From assembly GCA_028715885.1 (NCBI GenBank), contig JAQUQX010000002.1, positions 1 through 64,000 on the forward strand: a stretch of 64,000 nucleotides of DNA. Reading direction: 5' to 3'. This stretch comes from Candidatus Methanoperedens sp. (GTDB taxonomy: Archaea > Halobacteriota > Methanosarcinia > Methanosarcinales > Methanoperedenaceae). Position 1 is the stretch's first letter; every line of letters starts with the position of its first letter. A model generated the notes under the pieces. The model made no database searches and was not told where the DNA came from. It worked only from the letters and a program-made list of their open reading frames with translations. A program made the position numbers and the translations under genes. Shown one piece after another: positions 35,482-44,148 of this stretch.

Positions 35482-36012
35482 ATGATGGTAAACAGAGTTG
35501 ATGTGGACAAGTTCAGGGAAACAGTTGAAAACACAAAAAAAGACACTGCCAGCGGCAAAAAAACTATGGAAGTGGAAGGTGAGTGGAGGCTTGGCAAAAC
35601 AGGTCCCCAGTTTGAATCCAGGATAAAAACAGAAAAAGGGGGAGAGATTACCCTTTTTTCTGACGAGACGCTAATTCTTGGAGGCGGCGGAACTGCTCCT
35701 AACCCAGTGCAGTACTGCATTTACGGATTAATTGCCTGCTATGCCGCCACCTTTGCCAAATGGGCTGCAATGGAGGGTATTGTGCTTCGGAGTTTCAGGA
35801 TTAAGGCTACGGCAAACATGGATCTGACAAGGGCTTTTGGAGTTACAGATAACCCTATTCTTGAGCATCTGAAATGGGAGATGATTGTGGACTCGGATAC
35901 AAGCATGGAAAAGCTTGAAAAACTGAACGAGATTGCAAAGGAGCGCTGCCCGGGGTATTACTGCGTGACGCATGCCATCTTCCCGGAAATAACACTCAAA
36001 AAAGTAAAATGA
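35482..36012 (+). CDS. OsmC-family thiol peroxidase-like protein
   Basis: A 176-residue OsmC/Ohr-type protein. The two redox cysteines typical of the family are in QYCIYGLIACYAATFA and ERCPGYYCV, and the beta-rich N-terminal half includes GGGGTAPNPVQY. Family members reduce organic peroxides or act on persulfides. It is the last gene of the arsR-dsrE-osmC unit. A purine-rich stretch (AAAAGGTGAG) before the ATG is the Shine-Dalgarno. Confidence 0.85.
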   Translation: MMVNRVDVDKFRETVENTKKDTASGKKTMEVEGEWRLGKTGPQFESRIKTEKGGEITLFSDETLILGGGGTAPNPVQYCIYGLIACYAATFAKWAAMEGIVLRSFRIKATANMDLTRAFGVTDNPILEHLKWEMIVDSDTSMEKLEKLNEIAKERCPGYYCVTHAIFPEITLKKVK

Positions 36013-36072
36013 AATTTTTTAATTTTTTGTCCTTGAGCCGATGGTATCAAAAATTAATATCGGCATTATAAC

Positions 36073-36080
36073 TTTATATA
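36073..36080 (+). promoter_or_regulatory. TATA box of the RMD1/YagE-like gene
   Basis: TTTATATA is centred 26 bases before the ATG at 36103, and no Shine-Dalgarno precedes that ATG. This is the spacing for a leaderless archaeal mRNA. Confidence 0.55.
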
Positions 36081-36102
36081 CTTTTCAATCATATTTCATT
36101 AT

Positions 36103-37215
36103 ATGGATGCTACAGGCGATTTAACCATTTTCAACGGCAAACTCACCATACTTGTGGCTTTCGGGCATGGGGGGAAGGTGGATAAAAGCCAGTTAAAAAA
36201 ATTTATCGGTTCAGAGGCGGTTGCGGAAAGATGGAATAAACCCATAGAAGTGGCACATTCTGAAGGCGTGGCTGTAATCGTTGCGGGTAATGAAAAAATA
36301 ACGTGCAACACAAATATATACACCGATGTTTTTGTCGCAGGCGTATCACTCCTCCGGACTGAAATCGAAATCAGGGACAGGATATTGTTCAATGATATAC
36401 TGGTGGCACTTCATTCAAACACGATTATTGTAGAAGGACTTGATTTTCAGTCGTTCGTCAACAAGAGGATCAACGAGACTCGCGAAAAACTCAACCCATA
36501 CATGGCGATTTCGTATTCTCAGGTCACAAAGAGATACACGCTCCTTAAACTAAAAGAATTTACTCCCAAGCTTGACCAGAAAACCCTGAAGGAGCATTAT
36601 GGCGAGATAATCACACGTTTCCTGTCAGGCGAAACCTCCATCCGTGCGCTGCACAGCAAGGAGATTACGGAAAAACTTGCAAACGACCTCTCATATTACG
36701 ATGAGGACCTCTTTCTTGCCTCGACAGAGGGAGTAATAATTCTCGGATGCGAGGATTACTTCAAGGAGCTGCGCGAACTGCTTGAACTGGCGATATCGCT
36801 CTTGCTTTTATTCCAGATATATGACATGAAGATCGACGTTGAAATTACAAATGCTTTTGACTCGATAACCAAACTACGCAGTTCCCGGTATTATTTCCTT
36901 ACGCAGGTGCCGAGAAAACTTGAAAAATCCCTGCTAAAAGTAAGCGAAATCGGGCTTGTAATCCTTGATGATATCGAAGACCTGATGAACCCCCATAAGA
37001 TAACATCAGACTGGTATTACCAGTCAGTCTATCAGAAAATGCTGAACACTCTCAGGGTTGGGGAATTCGAGAAAGTGGTGCAACACAAGATTGATTCCCT
37101 GCAACAACTCTATGCCACTGCAAGGGAACTTTCCACAGGGCAATTAAATATCATACTTGAGGCTGCGATAGTCTTGTTGATATTGTGGGAAGTTGTTAAA
37201 CCGATGCTGGTTTAA
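36103..37215 (+). CDS. RMD1/YagE (DUF155)-like protein
   Basis: A 370-residue protein resembling the RMD1/Sif2/YagE (DUF155) family: a mixed N-terminal half, the helical middle LLELAISLLLLFQIYDMKIDVEI, coiled-coil stretches (KLRSSRYYFLTQVPRKLEKSLLK, KIDSLQQLYATARELSTGQ) and one C-terminal membrane helix (LNIILEAAIVLLILWEVV). Family members in eukaryotes are mitochondrial or ER membrane proteins; the human relative RMND1 supports mitochondrial translation. The role in archaea is unknown. Probably monocistronic with a leaderless transcript. Confidence 0.7.
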   Translation: MDATGDLTIFNGKLTILVAFGHGGKVDKSQLKKFIGSEAVAERWNKPIEVAHSEGVAVIVAGNEKITCNTNIYTDVFVAGVSLLRTEIEIRDRILFNDILVALHSNTIIVEGLDFQSFVNKRINETREKLNPYMAISYSQVTKRYTLLKLKEFTPKLDQKTLKEHYGEIITRFLSGETSIRALHSKEITEKLANDLSYYDEDLFLASTEGVIILGCEDYFKELRELLELAISLLLLFQIYDMKIDVEITNAFDSITKLRSSRYYFLTQVPRKLEKSLLKVSEIGLVILDDIEDLMNPHKITSDWYYQSVYQKMLNTLRVGEFEKVVQHKIDSLQQLYATARELSTGQLNIILEAAIVLLILWEVVKPMLV

Positions 37216-37224
37216 TCGGGCTGG

Positions 37225-37914
37225 CTATTCAGCGGCTGTTTTCGGCTCCAGTGCATCCTTGTTGTATCTCTCAACATAGAGTATTTCCTTGATATCCGTG
37301 TTGTTGATAATCTCGCGTGCAATCTGCCTTTTTGCCATTAGCCATCTCTGGTTATAAGTCAGCTCGGGTTCGATTTCAACCGTTGCAGTTTCGTCATTTA
37401 CCTGAACAGAGAAGTCTTTCCCGATGTAGAGAGACAGAATACCCTTTACTTTCCCCTCAGCATCTTCTATCTTTTCTTTTATCTCATAGTCATAGGTGAC
37501 AGTCTGCCCTGCAAGGAACCTGTTAAAATCCACCTGCGTCATCCTGCCAATCATTCTTATTACCATTCCAGTACGACCGTCAATCTCCACCACCACCCCT
37601 ACCTGCGGTCTGTCTTTGAATTTTGTTATCGGCACGCTTTCAATGAGTTCAGGATTCCTGATTCCGAAGGCTTTTTCAGGCGGTATTGTCACGCTGCCTT
37701 TGTAATTCTCATCCTTGCCTATCAGATCCTCATCCAGCCCTGCGACTGTATGTCCTGCGCCCACAATGATAATATCCCCGCCGTATTTTCCCTTCTCATT
37801 GTATACATTATTGGCTTTTGCCACTTCTTCGTCCGTGGTATCGAAAATCCGACCATCGTCTGCGGTTTTACCCGTGTATGAAACTTTTATGAAATCTCCT
37901 TTCTGGATGCTCAT
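37225..37914 (-). CDS. FKBP-type peptidyl-prolyl isomerase (SlyD-like, long archaeal type)
   Basis: A 229-residue FKBP. MSIQKGDFIKVSYTGKTADDGRIFDTT opens the isomerase domain, interrupted by an insert-in-flap chaperone domain (about 80-130), with GAGHTVAGLDEDLIGKDE and VTIPPEKAFG as active-site loops, and a C-terminal extension (about 155-225) as in the long archaeal FKBPs such as those of Methanocaldococcus. It acts as a folding helper in the cytoplasm. Confidence 0.93.
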   Translation of the reverse strand: MSIQKGDFIKVSYTGKTADDGRIFDTTDEEVAKANNVYNEKGKYGGDIIIVGAGHTVAGLDEDLIGKDENYKGSVTIPPEKAFGIRNPELIESVPITKFKDRPQVGVVVEIDGRTGMVIRMIGRMTQVDFNRFLAGQTVTYDYEIKEKIEDAEGKVKGILSLYIGKDFSVQVNDETATVEIEPELTYNQRWLMAKRQIAREIINNTDIKEILYVERYNKDALEPKTAAE

Positions 37915-37963
37915 ATATTATCTTCCTTTTTTCCGCCTTCCATGTATCAATGGTATAAAATAC

Positions 37964-39142
37964 TTACTTACTAAAAGTTTGCACAGGCATTTTCCTGCGT
38001 TTAAGTATATATTCAGACAATCTCTTTTTAATCCTCATATATTCCACATCGGATAGCCCCGACGCTTCAAGCGCGCCGTCCCTCAGGTAACACGGTTTGG
38101 TTATCTTGCAGCACCATGTCATACTGCCAAAACAGGTCCCATCGCCGTATTCAATCGGCGTTTTGCGGGCAAATTCCGTTTTAATCTTCATGAATTCCTC
38201 GGCGCTTATGCCAGCCTGTTTCAGCGCGCCGTGAAGAGAGCATGGTTTGACCGGAAGGCAGCAGAAAGCCAGCGCTCTTAAATCACCGCCACCGCAGATG
38301 TGCTTGGGCGCGTTATACCAGCCGGTCATGGACTGGAATGAAGATACTTCGGATACGAGCTGGTTAATAATTCCGGGATTTGAACGAACTGCGCGAGCAA
38401 CCGATACCATGTCTGCGCCGTGCGAGAACATTTCCTTGGCGCTCTCGAAATCCACAACCGAGTTGTTGCCGATGATGAATAAACCTGTAGAGTTGCGAAC
38501 GCGTCTTATAACCCCGATATCAATGCCCTGCGGATGCATGGCGTCTATATGGATAATATCCGCTCCCGCTTTCTCAAGAGCCTGGGCAAGCTCGACATCA
38601 TTTACCACATTCGCCCTTGTTTTCACTGAAAGAACCGCGCCGGTTTTTTTAATCTCGCGAATATACTCGCAAAGGTGCGGGATATCTTTCAATAATGCTT
38701 CGCCTGCGCCGAGTTCTGTCATTTCAGGCTGCCTGCAGTGGGCGTTTATTTCGAGTATGGCGCCGGATTCCAGAGCCATATTTGCAGCCTTTTTATAAGG
38801 TTCAAGCGATGCCGCGCGTACATTAACCGCTATTGTGGTCATTCCTTTCGTTGCATCAAGCTCAGAGTTCAGGAATTCCATGGGTTCATCTGATACAAAT
38901 TCAGTCCTGCCGCGCCCTATCTCTTTCTTTGCAGCGTCGTTCGTTTTCTCATCAAGGTTATAGCCGCCCAGAATGACCAGTCCCGCATTCTTGAACCCGG
39001 AGGCGAACTTACTATCAGTTATACCTGCCATGGAAGCAAGAGCGATGGGATTCTTGAAGGACGCATAACCGGCTTTAATGTCAAATAAATTATCTATCAC
39101 GTTATTCCTTCTAATGTAACCGTCCTCAGTAGTCTCTTTCAT
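37964..39142 (-). CDS. Methanogenesis marker protein 9 (dihydrouridine synthase-like barrel with Cys-rich tail)
   Basis: A 392-residue protein of the methanogenesis marker 9 family. The N-terminal two thirds are a TIM barrel like FMN-dependent dihydroorotate dehydrogenase or tRNA-dihydrouridine synthase (NPIALASMAGITDSKFASGF, EINAHCRQPEM, VSVKTRANV, GADIIHIDAMHPQG). The C-terminus has a tandem cysteine module, CGGGDLRALAFCCLPVKPC and CFGSMTWCCKITKPC, each followed by a similar helix. Restricted to methanogens and relatives; the reaction is unknown. Divergent from the fpo operon with about 80 bases between. Confidence 0.85.
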   Translation of the reverse strand: MKETTEDGYIRRNNVIDNLFDIKAGYASFKNPIALASMAGITDSKFASGFKNAGLVILGGYNLDEKTNDAAKKEIGRGRTEFVSDEPMEFLNSELDATKGMTTIAVNVRAASLEPYKKAANMALESGAILEINAHCRQPEMTELGAGEALLKDIPHLCEYIREIKKTGAVLSVKTRANVVNDVELAQALEKAGADIIHIDAMHPQGIDIGVIRRVRNSTGLFIIGNNSVVDFESAKEMFSHGADMVSVARAVRSNPGIINQLVSEVSSFQSMTGWYNAPKHICGGGDLRALAFCCLPVKPCSLHGALKQAGISAEEFMKIKTEFARKTPIEYGDGTCFGSMTWCCKITKPCYLRDGALEASGLSDVEYMRIKKRLSEYILKRRKMPVQTFSK

Positions 39143-39174
39143 TTAAGAATCTTACGCTAAAACAATTTCATAAG

Positions 39175-39218
39175 CTTTTTATATCTATAGTCCTTCTTAA
39201 AGCCGTGATAGAGGAGGT
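39175..39218 (+). promoter_or_regulatory. Promoter and ribosome-binding site of the fpo operon
   Basis: A TATA-like CTTTTTATATC (39175-39185) is followed by a strong Shine-Dalgarno GAGGAGGT (39211-39218) three bases before the fpoA ATG. The distance from TATA to ATG (about 40 bases) gives a short leader, unlike the leaderless genes nearby. Confidence 0.6.
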
Positions 39219-39221
39219 CCA

Positions 39222-39596
39222 ATGGTCTCAAATGAAATTCTTGATAATTATTTGCCTGTAGTGATTCTTACTATTATCGGCGTTGTTTTTGTCGCAGTCT
39301 CTTTATTAATGTCCCGGATGGTTCGTCCCAGCAATAAAACCAAGGAAAAACTATCCACATACGAATGCGCAGAAGTGCCTGTGGGGGATGCAAGAGTGCA
39401 TTTTAATATACAATACTATTTGATAGTGATTGTTTTCCTGATATTTGATGTGGAGGTTTTGTTTTTATACCCGTGGGCTGTGCAATTCAAGAAACTCGGA
39501 CCGCTCGGATTCTTTGAGATGGTCATCTTTATCGAAGTGTTAATTATCGGTCTGGCATATGCCTGGAGAAAGGAGGCTTTAGAGTGGATCCAGTAA
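39222..39596 (+). CDS. fpoA: F420H2 dehydrogenase subunit A (NuoA-like)
   Basis: A 124-residue membrane subunit with three helices, first of the complex I-like F420H2:quinone/methanophenazine oxidoreductase operon. The conserved [42 protein letters not shown] block is the NuoA signature and carries the loop that lies near the quinone site. The gene overlaps fpoB by 13 bases. Confidence 0.93.
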   Translation: MVSNEILDNYLPVVILTIIGVVFVAVSLLMSRMVRPSNKTKEKLSTYECAEVPVGDARVHFNIQYYLIVIVFLIFDVEVLFLYPWAVQFKKLGPLGFFEMVIFIEVLIIGLAYAWRKEALEWIQ

Positions 39597-40177
39597 CTAT
39601 CGACACCACAAAAATCAAATCAATCAAAAGGAAGCCCGTGACAGCTCTTGAAAAACTGGAAGATACCGGGCTTATAAGCACGGTTCTGGCAGCAAGGGAA
39701 AGGGAAGGATTGATTCTTTTATCAACGATTGACCAGGTTTTTAACTGGGCGCGGTTAAGTTCCCTGTGGCCTGTGACATCGGGTCTTGCGTGCTGCGCCA
39801 TCGAAATGATGGGAGTAGCTATGGCGCATCATGACATTGCGCGCTTCGGAATGGAGATTTTCAGAGCCAGCCCGAGGCAGGCAGACCTTATGTTTGTGGC
39901 TGGCACGGTGACCAAGCGAATGGCTCCGAGAGTGAAGCAGTTGTACGAAATGATGCCTGACCCCAAATGGGTGATAGCGGTGGGAAGCTGTGCATCAACA
40001 GGCGGACCTTATCACGAATCTTATTCGGTCTTAAAAGGCGTGGACTTAATCATACCCGTGGATGTGTATATTCCGGGCTGCCCCCCGCGACCCGAGGCGT
40101 GGTTATACGCGATTATCCAGCTCAGGGAGAAAATCAAGAACGAGGGATATGGCGCAAAATGGGGGCTTAATAAATGA
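39584..40177 (+). CDS. fpoB: F420H2 dehydrogenase subunit B (NuoB-like, N2 cluster)
   Basis: A 197-residue subunit holding the terminal [4Fe-4S] cluster N2, which passes electrons to the lipid carrier. The ligand cysteines are visible in [21 protein letters not shown] and IPGCPPRPE. It sits between the peripheral and membrane arms. GTG start at 39584, inside the fpoA end; it overlaps fpoC by four bases. Confidence 0.95.
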   Translation: MDPVTIDTTKIKSIKRKPVTALEKLEDTGLISTVLAAREREGLILLSTIDQVFNWARLSSLWPVTSGLACCAIEMMGVAMAHHDIARFGMEIFRASPRQADLMFVAGTVTKRMAPRVKQLYEMMPDPKWVIAVGSCASTGGPYHESYSVLKGVDLIIPVDVYIPGCPPRPEAWLYAIIQLREKIKNEGYGAKWGLNK

Positions 40178-40677
40178 ACCCGGCAGAGGAGTTGAAACAG
40201 AAATTACCTTCGGCTGTGGTAAGTATCGGCATTCAGGTCAATAAGCCTATGGCTGTAATCAAGAAAGAGGAGCTTTTAAATGCCGCTCAAAAAGTAAAGG
40301 AAATGGGTTTTGACCACCTTTCGGTGATTACCGGAATTGATTATATGGATCATTTTGAAGTCGTATATAATTTCTTTTCTTACGCTAAAAAACAAAATCT
40401 TGCTTTGAAAGTGATTACAGACCATGAGGACCCGGAAGTGGACTCGCTCACATCGCTCTGGAAAGGAGCAGACTGGCTTGAACGGGAAACGTATGACCTT
40501 GTGGGAATTAAGTTCATTGGGCATCCTAACCTTGTCCGCATTCTTTTACCGGACGGATGGATAGGACATCCTCTCAGGAAAGACTATGACATGGATACAG
40601 AGCAATTCGTTACCATAGGAGAAGGCGGGGAGGATATAGTGAGTACGGATGGCTCAAATCTTCTGAGGAGGAAATAA
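40174..40677 (+). CDS. fpoC: F420H2 dehydrogenase subunit C (NuoC-like)
   Basis: A 167-residue connecting-module subunit. The C-terminal signature [36 protein letters not shown] is that of NuoC/30-kDa subunits. No cofactor is expected. Coupled to fpoB (ATGA) and followed by fpoD one base after its stop. Confidence 0.94.
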   Translation: MNPAEELKQKLPSAVVSIGIQVNKPMAVIKKEELLNAAQKVKEMGFDHLSVITGIDYMDHFEVVYNFFSYAKKQNLALKVITDHEDPEVDSLTSLWKGADWLERETYDLVGIKFIGHPNLVRILLPDGWIGHPLRKDYDMDTEQFVTIGEGGEDIVSTDGSNLLRRK

Positions 40678-40678
40678 A

Positions 40679-41827
40679 GTGGAAACCGATGAACTTATTA
40701 TAAACATGGGTCCTGTGCATCCCAGCACGCACGGCGTGCTCCGCTTCAAGTTAAGGATGGATGGCGAGATAATTAAGGAATGCACGCCGGTTCTTGGTTA
40801 TCTCCACAGGGGAACTGAGAAACTCGGGGAAATGAAAACATATCTTCAGTTCATCCCTTATACCGACCGGCTGGATTATATCTCAGCCATGCCCAATAAT
40901 TACGCTTTTGTCAAAGCTGTGGAAGAACTTGCGGGAATAGAGGTTCCCCTGCGGGCTGAATACATCCGTGTTATCACAATGGAGCTTAACAGGGTAGTAA
41001 ACCATCTCGTTTCAATAGGCTCCCTGTTAATGGACCTCGGGGCAGCCACAATGATAATGTGGGGCTTTCGCGAGAGAGAGAACGCCCTCCAGTTATACGA
41101 AATGCTCTGCGGTGCCAGGATGACCTTCAATTACATCAAGCCAGGCGGGGTGAGAGAAGATATCCCCGAAGGGTTCATACCAAAACTCAATGAGTTCATA
41201 AAAGACATGGAGAAACGCATTGAGGATTATGAACAGCTTATCAACACCAATGAAATTTTCATGATGAGAATGAAAAATATCGGCGTAATAAGCGCCGAAG
41301 ATGCGATAAATTACGGCATGACAGGTCCCACGCTTCGGGGTTCAGGCGTAAATTACGACCTTCGCAAAGTTGAGCCGTATTCGATATATCGCGATATTGA
41401 TTTCAAGGTATGTGTTCGTCGCGAATGCGACAGCTATGCGCGATACATGGTCAGGATAGACGAGATGAAGGAATGCCTGTATATTCTAAGGCAGGTAGTG
41501 GATACCATGCCGGAAGCGAAGATCGTTTCCAATCCCAAATATGGAATAGCTCCGATGACCGGTGCGCCTTCGGCTGTCATGCCATATTTCCCGAGGATTT
41601 TTACTCCTCCTGCAGGCGAGGTTTACAGCAGGATTGAAGCGCCGAAGGGAGAGCTGGGTTTTTACGTTGTCAGCGATGGCACCACGAAACCGTATCGTGT
41701 AAAGATACGCTCGCCATCTTTCTGCAATCTCACAGCTATTCCCGGAATGGTTGTGGGGCTTAAAATCCCTGACCTGATAGCTGCCTTTGGAACCATTGAC
41801 GTTGTGCTTGGCGACGTGGACAGGTGA
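40679..41827 (+). CDS. fpoD: F420H2 dehydrogenase subunit D (NuoD-like)
   Basis: A 382-residue 49-kDa-type subunit derived from the [NiFe]-hydrogenase large subunit. The quinone-site loop MGPVHPSTHGVLRFKLRMDGE is near the N-terminus and the rest is conserved (HRGTEKLGE, PYTDRLDYIS, IEAPKGELGFYVVSDG). The Ni-binding cysteines are absent, as expected for complex I. GTG start at 40679 with GAGGAGG upstream. Confidence 0.96.
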   Translation: METDELIINMGPVHPSTHGVLRFKLRMDGEIIKECTPVLGYLHRGTEKLGEMKTYLQFIPYTDRLDYISAMPNNYAFVKAVEELAGIEVPLRAEYIRVITMELNRVVNHLVSIGSLLMDLGAATMIMWGFRERENALQLYEMLCGARMTFNYIKPGGVREDIPEGFIPKLNEFIKDMEKRIEDYEQLINTNEIFMMRMKNIGVISAEDAINYGMTGPTLRGSGVNYDLRKVEPYSIYRDIDFKVCVRRECDSYARYMVRIDEMKECLYILRQVVDTMPEAKIVSNPKYGIAPMTGAPSAVMPYFPRIFTPPAGEVYSRIEAPKGELGFYVVSDGTTKPYRVKIRSPSFCNLTAIPGMVVGLKIPDLIAAFGTIDVVLGDVDR

Positions 41828-41831
41828 TAAC

Positions 41832-42932
41832 ATGATAGCAAACGCTTACGAACTTATAGTATATATTTTAACGTTATTCAGGGTTTATGAGCCGCTCCTT
41901 AACGTATTCCAGGCGCTTGGCGCCGAGTACGTTTTGAGAATTATAATAGTACTGGTGGAGATAGCTGTCCTGTTTGTTTTTGTTCTTCTTACCGTGATGT
42001 TCCTGACGTGGATGGAACGTAAAGTCGTAGCCATGGTACAGTCAAGATACGGACCTATGGTCACAGGGCCGCGCGGGCTTCTCCAGCCTGTTATGGACGG
42101 CGTAAAGCTCATCGGAAAAGAAGATATTATCCCGGCGAAGGCTGACAGGTGGATTTTCACGCTTGCTCCTTTCATTGTATTTATCCCCGCGCTCCTTGTG
42201 TTTATTCCTCTTCCCTTCGGCGAATCGCTGATTATATCGGATTTGCGAGTTGGTCTGCTCTATATCATCGCGATTTCAGCAATATCGCCCATAGCCATCC
42301 TGCTTGCAGGGTGGGCATCCAACAATAAATATTCTCTGATGGGGGCGATGAGGGCTGTGGCGCAGGATATCAGCTATACTATTCCGCTGGCGCTTGCAGC
42401 TATTGCAGTTGTTTTGCTAACGGGTTCGCTCAGTATGGTGGATATCGTGAATGCACAGGGCGGAGCATGGTTCGGGGTAATACCGCAGTGGTTCATATTT
42501 ATCCAGCCGCTCGGTTTTATCCTGTTCCTCATTGCTTCAATTGCAGAAATGGGGCGCATACCCTTTGACTTCCAGGAGTCCGAATCCGAACTTGTAGCGG
42601 GTTTCTTCACCGAGTACAGCGGGATGAAATTCGCCATGTTCTTCCTTGCGGAGTATGCCCATTTGTTCGCAGTCTCGGGAATTGTAGTAACGCTCTTCCT
42701 CGGGGGCTGGACAGGACCGGTGCTTCCCTTCATCCCTGTTCAGATAACCTCGCTTGTGTATTTCCTTATTAAAACCTATGCGGTCATATTCTTTGCAATG
42801 TGGCTCAGGGATACCGTACCAAGAGTCAGGATAGACCAGCTTCTAAATCTCGGATGGAAAATCATGGTGCCTCTGGCTCTGTTGAACCTTCTTGTGACTG
42901 GGTTCCTTGTTACAGCAGGGGTGATGGTCTGA
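41832..42932 (+). CDS. fpoH: F420H2 dehydrogenase subunit H (NuoH-like)
   Basis: A 366-residue membrane subunit with about eight helices that couples the redox site to the pump. Signatures: ERKVVAMVQSRYGP, GLLQPVMDGVKLIGKEDIIP, EMGRIPFDFQESESELVAGFFTEYSG. I start it at ATG 41832, four bases after the fpoD stop; the longer frame to 41787 lies inside fpoD. The stop overlaps the fpoI ATG by one base (TGATGG). Confidence 0.95.
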   Translation: MIANAYELIVYILTLFRVYEPLLNVFQALGAEYVLRIIIVLVEIAVLFVFVLLTVMFLTWMERKVVAMVQSRYGPMVTGPRGLLQPVMDGVKLIGKEDIIPAKADRWIFTLAPFIVFIPALLVFIPLPFGESLIISDLRVGLLYIIAISAISPIAILLAGWASNNKYSLMGAMRAVAQDISYTIPLALAAIAVVLLTGSLSMVDIVNAQGGAWFGVIPQWFIFIQPLGFILFLIASIAEMGRIPFDFQESESELVAGFFTEYSGMKFAMFFLAEYAHLFAVSGIVVTLFLGGWTGPVLPFIPVQITSLVYFLIKTYAVIFFAMWLRDTVPRVRIDQLLNLGWKIMVPLALLNLLVTGFLVTAGVMV

Positions 42933-43348
42933 TGGCATGGATTAGCAAGAACTGGGCAATGAGCGGTATAATAGCGGGACTCATTGTTACATTGAAGCAT
43001 GTTTTACACATCGGCAACAGACCCACGGTGACAGTCCAGTATCCGTATGAACGGATGAAAGTATCGCCCAGGTTCAGGGGATTGCATGCGGTTGATGAGA
43101 ATGCCTGCATTGGCTGCGGGATATGTGAAATAAATTGCCCGAACAGCACGATTCAGATAGTTAAGTACAATACTAAATGGTATCCGCAGGTCAATATCGG
43201 GATGTGCCTGTTCTGCGGGCTCTGCGTTGACGTATGCCCCATGAACGCCATGAAAATGACAGGGAACTATGAACTGGCGGATTATACCAGGGAGAGTCTT
43301 GTGTACGGTCCTGACAGGTTGTTGTTCAATAAAGAGGTGAAACAGTGA
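42932..43348 (+). CDS. fpoI: F420H2 dehydrogenase subunit I (NuoI-like polyferredoxin)
   Basis: A 138-residue subunit with two [4Fe-4S] motifs, CIGCGICEINCP and CLFCGLCVDVCP, carrying electrons from FpoF to FpoB. The start at 42932 (MAWISKNWAMSGIIAGL) is set by the overlap with the fpoH stop; an open frame reaching back to 42800 is inside fpoH. The N-terminal amphipathic or membrane-contact helix is normal for NuoI. Confidence 0.95.
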   Translation: MAWISKNWAMSGIIAGLIVTLKHVLHIGNRPTVTVQYPYERMKVSPRFRGLHAVDENACIGCGICEINCPNSTIQIVKYNTKWYPQVNIGMCLFCGLCVDVCPMNAMKMTGNYELADYTRESLVYGPDRLLFNKEVKQ

Positions 43349-43590
43349 TAGACATTGTATTTTTGGTTATCTCGATTGCCACGATTTTTTCATCCATTAT
43401 GGTTGTGCGCTCCAAAAAATTAGTTCACAGCGCTGTGTATCTGGCAGGGACGTTCATAGGCACAGCCGGGCTTTTCATTCTGCTTAAGGCAGAGTTCCTC
43501 GCCTGGGTACAGGTGCTGGTCTATGTCGGGGCGGTTGTTACGCTGATACTGTTCACTATCATGTTAACCAGGAAGGGAGAGGAAGAATAA
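43345..43590 (+). CDS. fpoJ: F420H2 dehydrogenase subunit J, N-terminal part (NuoJ-like)
   Basis: An 81-residue protein with three helices matching the N-terminal half of NuoJ (LVHSAVYLAGTFIGTAGLFILLKAEFLAWVQVLVYVGAVVTLILFTIML). The VQVLVYVGAVVTLILF segment is the conserved NuoJ helix containing a pi-bulge in complex I. The rest of NuoJ is encoded by the next, separate gene. ATGA overlap with fpoI. Confidence 0.88.
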   Translation: MIDIVFLVISIATIFSSIMVVRSKKLVHSAVYLAGTFIGTAGLFILLKAEFLAWVQVLVYVGAVVTLILFTIMLTRKGEEE

Positions 43591-43847
43591 TGTTCAATAA
43601 ATTTTTTAATTTGCTGATTGCATTGCTATTATTCGCAGTATTGTTCACAGCAATCGATGATAGTTATACCGATCTGGCTAAAAAAGGTGATGTAGTTACT
43701 TCCATCGGTATCGAAGATATCGCAGGAGGTCCTGATATCAGGTACGGTATATTCAGCGACTTTGTCTTTTCATTCGAATTACTCTCGCTGTTATTGCTTG
43801 CAGCCTTAATCGGCGCTCTTTATATTGCGAAAAAGGAGGCTTATTAG
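43590..43847 (+). CDS. fpoJ: F420H2 dehydrogenase subunit J, C-terminal part
   Basis: An 85-residue membrane protein with one N-terminal helix and one C-terminal helix (FELLSLLLLAALIGALYIAKKE), matching the second half of NuoJ. It starts at the last base of the preceding gene (TAATG). Splitting of NuoJ into two polypeptides is intact on both sides, with good coupling, so it is a normal gene arrangement and not a frameshift. Confidence 0.82.
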   Translation: MFNKFFNLLIALLLFAVLFTAIDDSYTDLAKKGDVVTSIGIEDIAGGPDIRYGIFSDFVFSFELLSLLLLAALIGALYIAKKEAY

Positions 43848-44147
43848 ATGTCCCTTTATACATATCTTTTAATTTCAGCCATCATATTCGTGATCGGCGC
43901 ATACGGGATAATTACGCAGAGGAGCGGGATTAAAATCCTGATGTGCATAGAACTTATGTTAAATTCTGCAAACCTCAATCTTGTGGCTTTTTCAAGCTTT
44001 AACGGCAATGCGACAGGGCAGGTATTTGCGATATTTTCCATAGCCATAGCAGCCGCAGAAGCTGCCATCGGGTTTGCTATACTCGTTGCATTGTTCAGGG
44101 TACGCGACACAATAAATCTCGACAATATCAATATCCTGAGGTGGTAA
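43848..44147 (+). CDS. fpoK: F420H2 dehydrogenase subunit K (NuoK-like)
   Basis: A 99-residue three-helix subunit. The conserved glutamates of the proton path are in [17 protein letters not shown] and [17 protein letters not shown]. The length equals NuoK. It starts directly after the fpoJ stop. Confidence 0.94.
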   Translation: MSLYTYLLISAIIFVIGAYGIITQRSGIKILMCIELMLNSANLNLVAFSSFNGNATGQVFAIFSIAIAAAEAAIGFAILVALFRVRDTINLDNINILRW

Positions 44148-44148
44148 C

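Noticed and set aside
42800-42931. Longer N-terminus for fpoI
   Set aside because: These codons lie inside fpoH in another frame; the NuoI family start fits 42932.
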